Shown: piece after piece, positions 26,403-35,113 of the stretch
How positions within the stretch are numbered: position 1 is the first letter of the stretch
Layout: each line of letters begins with the position of its first letter
NCBI GenBank assembly: GCA_963666995.1
Contig: OY762941.1
Location: 2,666,001-2,730,000, forward strand
Direction: 5' to 3'
DNA: 64,000 nucleotides
Source of the DNA: Syntrophobacter sp963666995
GTDB taxonomy: Bacteria > Desulfobacterota > Syntrophobacteria > Syntrophobacterales > Syntrophobacteraceae
Notes under the pieces: model-generated
What the model was told of the DNA's origin: nothing
Database searches by the model: none
What the model saw: the letters and a program-made list of their open reading frames with translations, nothing else
Translations under genes and position numbers: made by a program

Positions 26403-26673
26403 CTGTTGCCCGAAGGAAAAACCGGGCCCAAGTGAAACCGGGATTCGTCATTCCGGCGAACGAGACTGTGTCACAGAACTTGTCGCAGGGCCATACCGAG
26501 TCAAATAAAGATAAACGACGGTCTGGATAATTGATTCGACATCCCGGTGAAAGTCATAATGCATTGCGTTTTTAGAAAGTTATCACGAAAAACACTGGAC
26601 CCCGGCCTCCGTGCCGGGGTGACGTTTCCGGACAAACGGCTTATTTCTTACCTGGATTCCGTTTGGGCAACAG
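26403..26673. mobile_element. MITE-like repeat, copy 2
   Basis: This 271-base element has terminal repeats CTGTTGCCCGAA and TTTGGGCAACAG (one mismatch). It shares with copy 1 the GTCATTCCGGCG block, the hairpin CCCCGGC-CTCCGT-GCCGGGG at about 26600-26619, GTGACGTTTCCGG, ACAAACGGCT-ATTT and CCTGGATTC-GTTTGGGC. Its centre is longer and unrelated. It has the same orientation as copy 1. The right end is five bases past the universal stress protein stop. The rest of the 26161-26678 gap shows no gene. Confidence 0.68.
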
Positions 26674-26678
26674 TCCCG

Positions 26679-27620
26679 TTATGCAACCACCCAGAGGGCC
26701 ATATTCTGCGCCATCTGAGTAAGCTTGTAAGTTACGCGCCCGACGTCGAACTCCTCGACCTTGGAGAGTCCCTTTCTCCCAACCACGATCGTCCCGAAGC
26801 CTCCCCGGCGGGCTTCCTCGATAATCGCTCCGGCCCTGCTGGCAACGCCCGAGATAATTTTCGTGCCGATCCGATCGTTCCTTACACCGGCAGCCTTCAA
26901 TCTGGCGGTTGCGTCTTCGAACGCGGGCGTTATTACGTTCTCGGCCTCTTCAAGCAGCCTTTGCCGATACCCTTCGGGAAAGATCTGCTCATGGCCGGCG
27001 GAGGACACCGATATCCCCCTGACCACGTGGATGAGGTTGATCTGATGGTTCTTTACATTTGCCATCCCGCAGACATGGTCGACTGCTCGCATGGCGCTGT
27101 CGGATGAATCCATCGCGATGAGGATTTTTCCTTTCTTGGGTCTTCCTCCCACAAGCCACAAGGATGTCCTGCTGAGCTTTCCCATGGTCTTGCTGGCGAC
27201 ACTGCCGAGCAGGTGTTCGTCGATGTTGCCCAGGCCTCTTCGTCCGATAACTACCGCATCATAGCTGTGCTGCGACTCCGCAAGGATGTCGCGGGCTATC
27301 CCTTCCCTGATTTTCTGGATGCTGATCATGACGGAATATTCGGGGATCCCCACATCGACCAGCACGCGCCGGGCCTGCCTCATAAACTGACGTATCTGGT
27401 TTTCCTTTTCGGTCTCCCAGTTCTTCAGATACTCGAGGTGCTTGGGCACCAGCGGATCCTTTTCCCAATCCCAGAATGCGTCCGGAACCTTGTTCATGAC
27501 ATGGAACAGAACCACGTCCGTATCGAAAGCAGGCACGATACCGCTGAGATAGCTTATGGCTTCAAAGGTCTGATCCGAGCCGTCCACAGCCACCAGTATT
27601 CTTCTTCTTTCCTGGTTCAT
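26679..27620 (-). CDS. Tandem universal stress protein (UspA x2)
   Basis: The 313-residue protein contains two Usp domains. The first begins RRILVAVDGSDQTFEAISYL and has VVIGRRGLGNIDEHLLGSVA; the second begins GKILIAMDSSDSAMRAVDHV and has IVVGRKGLSKVEEFDVGRVT. The G-x2-G-x9-G(S) ATP-binding pattern is recognisable in the first and altered in the second. GAGGAG precedes the ATG at 27620, so a longer upstream frame is rejected. A repeat element follows its stop directly. Confidence 0.9.
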   Translation of the reverse strand: MNQERRRILVAVDGSDQTFEAISYLSGIVPAFDTDVVLFHVMNKVPDAFWDWEKDPLVPKHLEYLKNWETEKENQIRQFMRQARRVLVDVGIPEYSVMISIQKIREGIARDILAESQHSYDAVVIGRRGLGNIDEHLLGSVASKTMGKLSRTSLWLVGGRPKKGKILIAMDSSDSAMRAVDHVCGMANVKNHQINLIHVVRGISVSSAGHEQIFPEGYRQRLLEEAENVITPAFEDATARLKAAGVRNDRIGTKIISGVASRAGAIIEEARRGGFGTIVVGRKGLSKVEEFDVGRVTYKLTQMAQNMALWVVA

Positions 27621-27732
27621 CTTCTCCTCTGCTCGTACTGAAAGACAGACCCAATAAAACCGGCCTGCTCCGTCGCCTTCGTTATTCAGAAATGCTTTGC
27701 CGTGCAAGGCCCGGGCAACCCTACGAAAAAGT

Positions 27733-28452
27733 TCAATCTCTCTCTATTGGAAAAGTCAACTTTGCCCCGTACCATCCGATAACAGATACCATGGGGATGA
27801 GTGATAGCGTGAGCAGAAAATATAGGATGCCGGCAGTTCCGAAAGAATCCATCAGATGGGGGTTTTCCGCCCGCCATGTGAACGCGGTTACGGAAGTGAT
27901 GAGCATAAGGATCGAAACCGTCAGCTTCACATTCACGGGCTTCAGGGGCTTGGCCATATAATTGAGCCACCACGTGAAAAGACCCGTCAGCATGACAAGC
28001 GGCGTAAACAACAGGCCTGCGCCAAGGCAATGCACGGAAGTGATTTCAAATGACCTGATTCCCGTTATCAGGTACAGGATGTTGAAAACAGGGACCGCCA
28101 GCATGAACGCTATGGGGAAATGAACGGTCATGGGATGGGGATGGCGCCTCAAGAAAGGGTACTTTCGAAGCAGCCGCATCAGGAATCCCGCGGATTCTCC
28201 GGATTCTTCCGGAGGCGTCTTCTTTCCGACCACTCCCACCTGAGGGTATCTTTCGAGGACCTCGGGACCATGAGGGGCGGCCTGTATGTCCGTAGTCATA
28301 TCCTTTCCCGCATGGTGGCGCTTCATGTGAAGTCCGCCCTTCCACAGTTTGCTTTCCGAAACATCAAAGACCCTGTCCCGGTGAACGACGTAGACGGGCT
28401 TCCCGTCTTTGCCGTCAAATTCAGCAATGCTCTCCGGATCGAATTCCTTCAT
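27733..28452 (-). CDS. Membrane protein with cytochrome b5-like and DUF2231 domains
   Basis: A 239-residue protein. The N-terminal 75 residues (FDGKDGKPVYVVHRDRVFDV, LWKGGLHMKRHHAGKDMTTD, PHGPEVLERYPQVG) match the cytochrome b5-like haem/steroid-binding fold, with histidines that could ligate haem. From residue about 105, HPHPMTVHFPIAFMLAVPVF starts a DUF2231 membrane domain with four helices and conserved histidines. It may be a small membrane b-type cytochrome. Redox partners are unknown; a respiratory operon lies 3.7 kb to the right on the other strand. Confidence 0.8.
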   Translation of the reverse strand: MKEFDPESIAEFDGKDGKPVYVVHRDRVFDVSESKLWKGGLHMKRHHAGKDMTTDIQAAPHGPEVLERYPQVGVVGKKTPPEESGESAGFLMRLLRKYPFLRRHPHPMTVHFPIAFMLAVPVFNILYLITGIRSFEITSVHCLGAGLLFTPLVMLTGLFTWWLNYMAKPLKPVNVKLTVSILMLITSVTAFTWRAENPHLMDSFGTAGILYFLLTLSLIPMVSVIGWYGAKLTFPIERD

Positions 28453-28850
28453 CAGTGGTGTCCCCGGTTCATGCCCGTCGATGAGTCAGCCCTTTTGAAC
28501 ATTTCCAAACGAAGCCCTATACAGGGAATAAATGCCTGCTCTTATTGTCTGGAAAGATTGCAGCTTGAAGAAGCTTTGTCAAGAATTGAACCCTTAATCA
28601 CAAGGGCTTCAATGGCAGCGACCGTAGCCTTCGATCCCGTTTTTGCCTGCCGCGGGTTTCATCCCGGTGTTCTTCAGAAACGCCGCGAGCTAAGGGTATT
28701 TTCGGAACGACTGCAATGAGCTTGTTGCATTGATGGAAGGGAAGATTATTCTTTATGGCAGATCGATTCGGATGAAAGATGCGCGGGAGGGTTTTCCCCC
28801 TCCCGAATTTGCTTTTGAACCTTCGATATCGTCCGGGGAGGTTGGGGATC
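28453..28850. other. Divergent intergenic region upstream of the M16 peptidase pair
   Basis: These 398 bases separate the leftward DUF2231 gene from the rightward M16 genes. No gene is visible. The notable element is a GC-rich hairpin at 28784-28805 just before the peptidase start. Confidence 0.5.
28784..28805 (+). terminator. Hairpin ahead of the M16 genes (possible attenuator)
   Basis: CGGGAGGG (28784-28791) pairs perfectly with CCCTCCCG (28798-28805) around a six-base TTTTCC loop, followed by AATTTGCTTTTG. It lies 45 bases before the GTG start of the first peptidase. It could end an upstream transcript or attenuate the M16 operon; the T-stretch is imperfect. Confidence 0.45.
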
Positions 28851-30326
28851 GTGATCCACATGAGGCCGGTTGTCACTGCATGTCTGATTGGTCTGCTCTT
28901 CTGCTTCATTTCGGGTCCCAATTGCTTTGCCGTTCCTCGGGAAACGCCCACTGAAGCCATTCTTTCAAACGGGATGAAAGTCCTCTTTCTCGAGAATCAC
29001 AAGGCGCCCATCGTGTCTTTCCAGGTCTGGTACCGGGCGGGATCGCGCAACGAGAACTGGGGGAAGACGGGGCTTGCCCATCTCATGGAACATTTGATGT
29101 TCAAAGGGACTGAAAAAGTCTCGGGAGCGGATTTCACGCAAACGATCGAGAAGAACGGGGGAGAGTTCAACGCCTTCACTTCCAGCGATTACGCCGCGTA
29201 TTTCGAAACGCTGAGTTCAGACAGGATACAGGTCGCCCTGGACCTGGAATCGGACCGCATGAAGAATCTGGTCCTGAGCGAACAGGACTTTGAGACGGAA
29301 CGCAAGGTGGTGATGGAGGAGAGACGGATGCGGACGGATGACAATCCCCAGGCGTACCTCCTCGAACAACTGAACGCCGCGGCGTACCAGACGCAGCCTT
29401 ACCACTGGCCTCCTGTCGGCTGGAGTGAGGACATTGCCCGTATCACATTGGGTGACGTCAGGAACTTCTACAGAAAATACTACGATCCGGCCAACGCATT
29501 CATCGTGGTGGTCGGAGATTTCAAGAAGGACGATCTTCTTCCACGGCTGGAAAAGACCTTTGGGGTGATCCCGAAAGGCCCGCCGCCGGAAAGCACCCAC
29601 TACGAGGACCCGCCGCAGACGGGAGGGCGCACAATCCTCGTGGAAAGACCGTCTCAACTGGCCTCGATCATCGTGGGCTACCACGTTCCCACCGTTCGAA
29701 GCCCGGACGGCTGCGTGCTGGATGTGATATCGTCGATCCTGTCGGAGGCAAAGAGTTCGAGGCTCTACGAGCATCTCGTCACGGACAGGGCGCTGGTGCT
29801 GGAAGCGGACTCGGACTATTCGCTCCTGAGCTTCGATCCGGGATTGTTTTATGTCTCGGCAACACTCATGCCGGGCAAAAAAACAGACGAGGTGGAAGAG
29901 GCAATCACCCTCGAACTGGAAGGGTTGAAAAATGTGCCGGTCGGGGACGTCGAGCTGGAAAAGGCAAAGAACCAGCTTGAGGCGAGCTTTGTGTTTATGC
30001 AGGATTCGCTGTTCAACCAGGGGATGCTCCTTGCCGAATACGAGATTGCCGTGGGGTGGAGGGCCTTCGACGAATATATTCCGTCGATTCGCAAAGTCAC
30101 TCCGGAAGACATTCAAAGAGTTGCCCGCCTTTACTTCGTTTCGCGCAACCGTACGTCGGGTGCCATTCTGCCTGTTGCGGCCGAGGGCGGTACCCCGCCT
30201 CCGGTAGGGTCCGCCGTCAGGGATAAAACGCTTCAGTTCCGGCAGCCGGTTTTTTCCGACGGCAATCCACTTTCAAAAGACTCCCCTTCCACCCCAAGCC
30301 GGCGCGCCGCAGGAGTGCTCCAGTGA
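28851..30326 (+). CDS. M16-family zinc metalloprotease, catalytic subunit
   Basis: A 491-residue exported protease. A signal peptide (RPVVTACLIGLLFCFISGPN) is followed by NGMKVLFLENHKAPIVSFQV and the inverted zinc motif HLMEH (GLAHLMEHLMFKGTEKV) with a distal glutamate near EERRMRTDDNP. M16 proteases such as PqqL-like and insulinase-type enzymes form clamshells that degrade peptides in the periplasm. I choose GTG 28851 because GGAGG lies about ten bases upstream; ATG 28860 is an alternative. It overlaps the next gene by four bases. Confidence 0.92.
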   Translation: MIHMRPVVTACLIGLLFCFISGPNCFAVPRETPTEAILSNGMKVLFLENHKAPIVSFQVWYRAGSRNENWGKTGLAHLMEHLMFKGTEKVSGADFTQTIEKNGGEFNAFTSSDYAAYFETLSSDRIQVALDLESDRMKNLVLSEQDFETERKVVMEERRMRTDDNPQAYLLEQLNAAAYQTQPYHWPPVGWSEDIARITLGDVRNFYRKYYDPANAFIVVVGDFKKDDLLPRLEKTFGVIPKGPPPESTHYEDPPQTGGRTILVERPSQLASIIVGYHVPTVRSPDGCVLDVISSILSEAKSSRLYEHLVTDRALVLEADSDYSLLSFDPGLFYVSATLMPGKKTDEVEEAITLELEGLKNVPVGDVELEKAKNQLEASFVFMQDSLFNQGMLLAEYEIAVGWRAFDEYIPSIRKVTPEDIQRVARLYFVSRNRTSGAILPVAAEGGTPPPVGSAVRDKTLQFRQPVFSDGNPLSKDSPSTPSRRAAGVLQ

Positions 30327-31669
30327 AGACGAAGACGGCAAATCCGTTGACAGTGATCTCATGGGTTGTTCTGTTTGGACTGGCATCGGTGACGGTGCCT
30401 GCCGCGGCAAGGGCGCTCCCCGCCGTCGAACGAACGGTTTTGCCAAATAAGCTGGTGCTGCTCGTTTTCGAAGAGCATTCGCTCCCTGTCGTGACGTTTC
30501 AACTTCTGGTCGACGCGGGTTCCTGGAAAGACCCCGAGGACATGGGAGGGCTCGCAAACCTGACGGCTAACGGGATCCTGCTGGGGACCGCCGCTCAGGA
30601 TGCAAAGGCGATCAACGAAGAACTCGATTTTCTGGGTACTTCCCTGGAATCGATGTGCGACAACGACTTTGCCGCCCTTGGCATGCAGACTTTAAAGAGG
30701 AACCTGGAAAAGAGCTTCCCGCTCTTCATGCGAACCATCACTCAGGCGTCTTTCCCTGAAAAGGAAATCGCGGCGGAGAAAAAAAAGATCGAAGGCCGGA
30801 TCCAGTCGGAAGAGGACGAGCCTTCCGAAGTTGCCGACAAGGCCTTCGACAAGGCGCTCTTCCTTTCCAGCCCTTACTCGAGACCCGTTAAAGGGTCCTC
30901 CGAATCCCTTTCAAAGATCACACGCGAAGCGGTCCTGAAATTCCACGGCGATTACTACGCCCCCAATTGCTCCATCCTCGCCGTGGGCGGGGACATTACC
31001 ATGGAGGAGGTAAAGTCCCTGATCGTCCCGGAACTGGTCCGGTGGGCCGAGAAAAAGGTCCCGCAATCAACGTTCACGACCACTTTTGCCGCCGCAACGC
31101 GCACGGTCAAAATCAGCCGTGAGATCACGCAGGCCAACATCATTCTCGGGAATGCGGGAATGGAGAGGGCAAACAAAGACTACAGCGCCTTTTCGGTAAT
31201 GAACTATATCTTCGGATTCACCAACTTTACTTCCAGGTTGATGTGCGAAGTCCGGATCAAGAACGGACTGGCGTATTCCATCGAAAGTGAGATGGAGCCT
31301 CGCAAGCATCCGGGGGCGTTTGAGATCACCCTTCAGACCAAGAATTCCTCGGCCTCCGAAGCCGTTTCGCTGGTGCTTCACGAGATGGAACGGATACGAA
31401 AGGAACCTGTCTCGGACAGCGAGTTCGAACTGGCGAAGCAGTTTCTCATCGGCAATTTTCCGCTGCGATACAGCACTCAGAAGGACATGGGCAGGTTTTT
31501 CACCCTTGTCGAGTTTTTCGGCCTCGGTCTCGATTATCCCGAAAAGTACCCGTCGATTATCAATGCCGTTACCCGGGATGATGTGCTCCGGGTGTCGCGG
31601 AAATATCTGCATCCGGAGAACTATATCCTTGTGGTCGTAGGAAACCTCAAGGAAGCCGGGATGGAATAG
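30323..31669 (+). CDS. M16-family peptidase-like, non-catalytic partner
   Basis: The 448-residue protein shares the M16 fold: an export signal, then VLPNKLVLLVFEEHSLPVVT and GSWKDPEDMGGLANLTANGI. Where the active partner has HxxEH this one reads GLANLTANGI, so zinc binding is lost. Such active/inactive pairs form heterodimers resembling mitochondrial processing peptidase. The start GTG overlaps the stop of the catalytic gene (GTGA), strongly implying co-translation and complex formation. Confidence 0.9.
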   Translation: MKTKTANPLTVISWVVLFGLASVTVPAAARALPAVERTVLPNKLVLLVFEEHSLPVVTFQLLVDAGSWKDPEDMGGLANLTANGILLGTAAQDAKAINEELDFLGTSLESMCDNDFAALGMQTLKRNLEKSFPLFMRTITQASFPEKEIAAEKKKIEGRIQSEEDEPSEVADKAFDKALFLSSPYSRPVKGSSESLSKITREAVLKFHGDYYAPNCSILAVGGDITMEEVKSLIVPELVRWAEKKVPQSTFTTTFAAATRTVKISREITQANIILGNAGMERANKDYSAFSVMNYIFGFTNFTSRLMCEVRIKNGLAYSIESEMEPRKHPGAFEITLQTKNSSASEAVSLVLHEMERIRKEPVSDSEFELAKQFLIGNFPLRYSTQKDMGRFFTLVEFFGLGLDYPEKYPSIINAVTRDDVLRVSRKYLHPENYILVVVGNLKEAGME

Positions 31670-32128
31670 CCCGACCTCAGGGATGCTGTGCGCAACGACT
31701 TGTCTTGAGCCGGACGGTCGAGTTCCCTCTGCGGCGCCGTCAGGAAAAATGGCTCGAAACCGTTGTAATTCGCGTTTAGCGGTCCTATTATCATTCGTGA
31801 TGGGAGTGTACGGATGAAGCCATGGATGTAGTAATGTACCCGGACAGTATTCCCATGCGCGGTGAAAATACAATTTTCACCGTATTCCTTTCGGTCGACG
31901 TTTAGAATAGAAATTGCTCGCTGACTCCCTCGTTCATATTTGGATGCTATGTGTATACGGAAAGCATCGGTTCTCCGCCTGACGGGGAAAAAGCTGAAAA
32001 AGGCAACCGAAGGCGCTTTTGAGCCTCTTTGACAACGATTCGAAACAGAGGAAGATCGATTCGTTTTCAAACAGCCGCCCCGTGGACAGAAGGACTATCC
32101 AATTCATTGCCCGTTGCAGGTGCTCGGT
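31670..32128. other. Intergenic region upstream of the respiratory operon
   Basis: A 459-base leader region before actB. It contains the dyad at 31860-31882. No gene is visible. The promoter of the whole respiratory operon should lie here, but I could not pick convincing -10/-35 boxes. Confidence 0.5.
31860..31882. promoter_or_regulatory. Perfect 10-3-10 inverted repeat, putative operator
   Basis: CGGTGAAAAT (31860-31869) is followed by ACA and the exact complement ATTTTCACCG (31873-31882). It lies about 250 bases before the actB start. Dyads of this kind are dimer-binding sites; the spacing does not fit the usual Rex or FNR sites. It is the best visible candidate for control of the oxidase operon. 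Confidence 0.5.
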
Positions 32129-35098
32129 ATGAAAGGAATGAATCGTCGGGAATTCTTGCAGGCAGCAGGTCTGGCCGGAACAAGCACAGTGGTCGGATGC
32201 TCTTCGGAAACATGGCGTCGTCTGATCCCGTATCTTTCACCGGCCGAGGACGTCATTCCGGGCGAGCCCGAATGGTACGCCGCAACCTGCAGGGAATGCC
32301 CGGCCGGATGCGGTCTGCTTGCCAAGAACAGAGACGGCCGCATCATCAAGGTCGAAGGGAATCCCTCTCACCCGATAAATGCCGGGAGGCTCTGTCCCCG
32401 CGGGCAGGCGTCGCTTCAAGGCCTGTATAATCCCGACCGGTTCCACGGTCCCATGCAAAGAAACGCCGCGGGAGTTCTCGAACCGGTTGCCTGGGATAAG
32501 GCGGAGGAGAAATTCCTGCAAACGGTCGGCGGGATCCTCGAACGAGGCCGTGGGGACCGCATTGTCTTCATGACCGAGCTTACGACGGGCACGTTGAATG
32601 ACCTCGAAAATTTGTGGCTTAAGGAACTGGGGCAGCCGGCGGGTCGCGTCATCTACGAGCCCCTGGCCTACGAACCGCTGAAAAAAGCCAACCAGATCGT
32701 TTTCGGATTTGATGAGATCCCCGCCTACAGGCTGGATCAGGCCGACTTTCTCATTTCGTTCAATGCCGGCTTTCTGGAAACCTGGCTCTCGAACGTGGAA
32801 TACACGCGGCAGTTTGCCGCCTTCCATGCTCTGAACGACGGCCGCAGGAACCCCTTTGTGTTTGTGGGTCCGCGGCTTTCGATGACGGCGGCAAACGCCG
32901 ACCTGTGGATTCCCGTGGACCCGGGGGACGAGTACCTGGTTGCCCTCGGCATCATGAAGGTGATTCTCGACGAAAACCTGGTTCCCTCCGTCGATTCGAA
33001 CCAGAGGGCGGCCCTGGCCGGGATGATCGGGCCGTGGACCGTTGAGACCATCGGTTCGAAGAGCGGTTTGAATGCTGAATTGCTGAGGAACCTGGCTCAC
33101 CTTTTCGCCAAAGCCCGAAAACCCCTGGCGCTGGCGGGAGGGCTCCCCGTACAGGGGCCGAACGCGACTGAAACGGCGATTGGGGCGAACCTCCTGTGCA
33201 CTCTGAACCCGGAAAGCGCCCGGACGATTGATTTTGGCGTAACGTCCGCGTATGCATCAGTGGCGGGAATGGACGCCGTGAAGGAAGTCTCAGAGCGGAT
33301 GAAACGGGGTGAGGTCGATCTGCTGCTGGTTCATGGAGCCAACCCCGTATTTTCGCTGCCTCTTTCCTGGGATTTCAGGAAGAGCGTTCAATCCGTTTCC
33401 GCGGTGGTCAGCTTTTCAAGTACGGTCGATGAAACCAGCGCACTCGCTCATCTCGTGTTGCCCACTCACACTCCGCTCGAATCCTGGGGGGATTATTCGC
33501 CCCGAACCGGCGTTTATGGACTGATGCAGCCTGTCATGGGGAAGGTTTTCGACACCAGGCATCTGGGAGATATCCTCATTTCCACCGGGAAGAAGCTGAG
33601 AAAACCGGATAGCTTTCCCTGGAAGGATTTCTACGAATGTTTGCAGGAATCCTGGAATACCAGAGGGCAGGAAACGGCCCCGGATGTGTCTTCCGATGCC
33701 TTCTGGCAGAAGGCGCTGGAAACGGGGGGCGTCTGGAAGAGCGGCAATCCTGCTCCCCAGCCGCCCGCGAAGGCCGCTCCGTATTCCTTCCCGGCTCCCG
33801 ACAAGGACCGCGGAACACAGGAGAATGTCTTTCACTTTACTGCCTATCCAACCATCCAGTTTTTCGACGGCCGTGGTGCGAACAAACCCTGGATGCAGGA
33901 ACTTCCGGACCCGATGACCCAGGTGACCTGGGGCGGGTGGCTGGAGATACACCCGGATACCGCGGCGGGACTCAACATCGAAGTCGGAGACATGCTTGAG
34001 GTGAAGTCTCCTTTCGGAACTGTCGAAGTTCCCGCCAGGCCAATCCAAACCGTTCCACCCCGCACGGTGGCCATGCCCATCGGGCAGGGGCATACCGCGT
34101 ACGGAAGGTTTGCCGACGGTTTGCCCGCAAACCCACTCTGCCTGTTTCCTCCCGAGGTGGATAGTTTTGCCGGAAGCATGACGTTGCGGCAACTGACCGT
34201 ATCCATCCGGAAGACGGGGACTGTTTCCACGGTCGCCCATACCGACGGGAGCGTCTACCAGGAAGGCCGCAATCTCCTGCAGTTCATGGGGATCAAAGAC
34301 TATAGCGAAGCCGTGTCATCCGGCCGGACGCCCCGGCTTGATATGCCGCTTCCCCAATACTACGATCCAAAAGTGACCTTCTATCCCCCGCACGACCACA
34401 AGGATTACCGATGGTCGATGGTGGTCGACCTGGATCGCTGCATCGGGTGCGGAGCCTGTGCCGTGGCGTGTTACGCTGAAAATAACCTTGCCGTTGTCGG
34501 CAAGGAACAGGTGATCCGGGGACGAGTCATGTCATGGCTCCGGCTGGAGCGTTATTTCGACGACAACGCCCCGCGCGCCGCGTGGCTGCCCATGTTCTGC
34601 CAGCACTGCGACTGCGCCCCGTGCGAATCGGTCTGTCCGATGTATGCGCCTCATCACAACATGGAGGGCATGAACGTTCAAATCTACAACCGCTGCTTCG
34701 GCACGCGCTTCTGTCTGCAAAACGATCCGTACAAGGTGCGCCGGTTCAACTTCTATACCTATACGCACCCCGAGCCGCTGAACCTGCAGCTCAACCCGGA
34801 CGTGCTGGTGAGGCAGAAGGGTGTCATGGAAAAATGCTCCTTTTGCGTTCAACGCGTTATCGACGCGAAGATCAAGGCAAGACTGGAAGACAGGAAGGTT
34901 AAGGACGGGGAATTCACCACCGCGTGCGCTCAAACCTGCCCCGCGGGTGTCTTTACCTTTGGAAGTCTCATGGACCCGGACAGCAAAGTGAGTCGAATGA
35001 TCGGCGACGTCAGAACTTACCAGGTCCTGATGCATCTCAACACCAAGCCTGCCGTGTTTTATCTCAAGAGGGTGAGGCAGGACGTACTGACCACATAG
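32129..35098 (+). CDS. actB: Alternative complex III, iron-sulfur/molybdopterin-fold subunit ActB
   Basis: The 989-residue protein joins a molybdopterin-oxidoreductase-fold region to a ferredoxin-like region, the ActB architecture. It starts with a twin-arginine signal (NRREFLQAAGLAG) and a lipobox-like VVGC. The N-terminal domain keeps CRECPAGC and a later LCPRG cysteine, enough for one cluster. The C-terminal 250 residues carry DLDRCIGCGACAVACYAE, CQHCDCAPCESVCP and CSFCVQRV, which bind several Fe-S clusters. In ACIII this subunit passes electrons from quinol toward the cytochrome c subunits. The ATG at 32129 follows AGGTG; the operon continues with actC. Confidence 0.9.
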   Translation: MKGMNRREFLQAAGLAGTSTVVGCSSETWRRLIPYLSPAEDVIPGEPEWYAATCRECPAGCGLLAKNRDGRIIKVEGNPSHPINAGRLCPRGQASLQGLYNPDRFHGPMQRNAAGVLEPVAWDKAEEKFLQTVGGILERGRGDRIVFMTELTTGTLNDLENLWLKELGQPAGRVIYEPLAYEPLKKANQIVFGFDEIPAYRLDQADFLISFNAGFLETWLSNVEYTRQFAAFHALNDGRRNPFVFVGPRLSMTAANADLWIPVDPGDEYLVALGIMKVILDENLVPSVDSNQRAALAGMIGPWTVETIGSKSGLNAELLRNLAHLFAKARKPLALAGGLPVQGPNATETAIGANLLCTLNPESARTIDFGVTSAYASVAGMDAVKEVSERMKRGEVDLLLVHGANPVFSLPLSWDFRKSVQSVSAVVSFSSTVDETSALAHLVLPTHTPLESWGDYSPRTGVYGLMQPVMGKVFDTRHLGDILISTGKKLRKPDSFPWKDFYECLQESWNTRGQETAPDVSSDAFWQKALETGGVWKSGNPAPQPPAKAAPYSFPAPDKDRGTQENVFHFTAYPTIQFFDGRGANKPWMQELPDPMTQVTWGGWLEIHPDTAAGLNIEVGDMLEVKSPFGTVEVPARPIQTVPPRTVAMPIGQGHTAYGRFADGLPANPLCLFPPEVDSFAGSMTLRQLTVSIRKTGTVSTVAHTDGSVYQEGRNLLQFMGIKDYSEAVSSGRTPRLDMPLPQYYDPKVTFYPPHDHKDYRWSMVVDLDRCIGCGACAVACYAENNLAVVGKEQVIRGRVMSWLRLERYFDDNAPRAAWLPMFCQHCDCAPCESVCPMYAPHHNMEGMNVQIYNRCFGTRFCLQNDPYKVRRFNFYTYTHPEPLNLQLNPDVLVRQKGVMEKCSFCVQRVIDAKIKARLEDRKVKDGEFTTACAQTCPAGVFTFGSLMDPDSKVSRMIGDVRTYQVLMHLNTKPAVFYLKRVRQDVLTT

Positions 35099-35113
35099 AA
35101 AGCAACTTTGCCC

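Noticed and set aside
31860..31882. Dyad as a Rex or FNR site
   Set aside because: Rex sites have TTGTGAA and TTCACAA separated by four bases and FNR sites TTGAT-N4-ATCAA; here GTGAA and TTCAC are nine bases apart.
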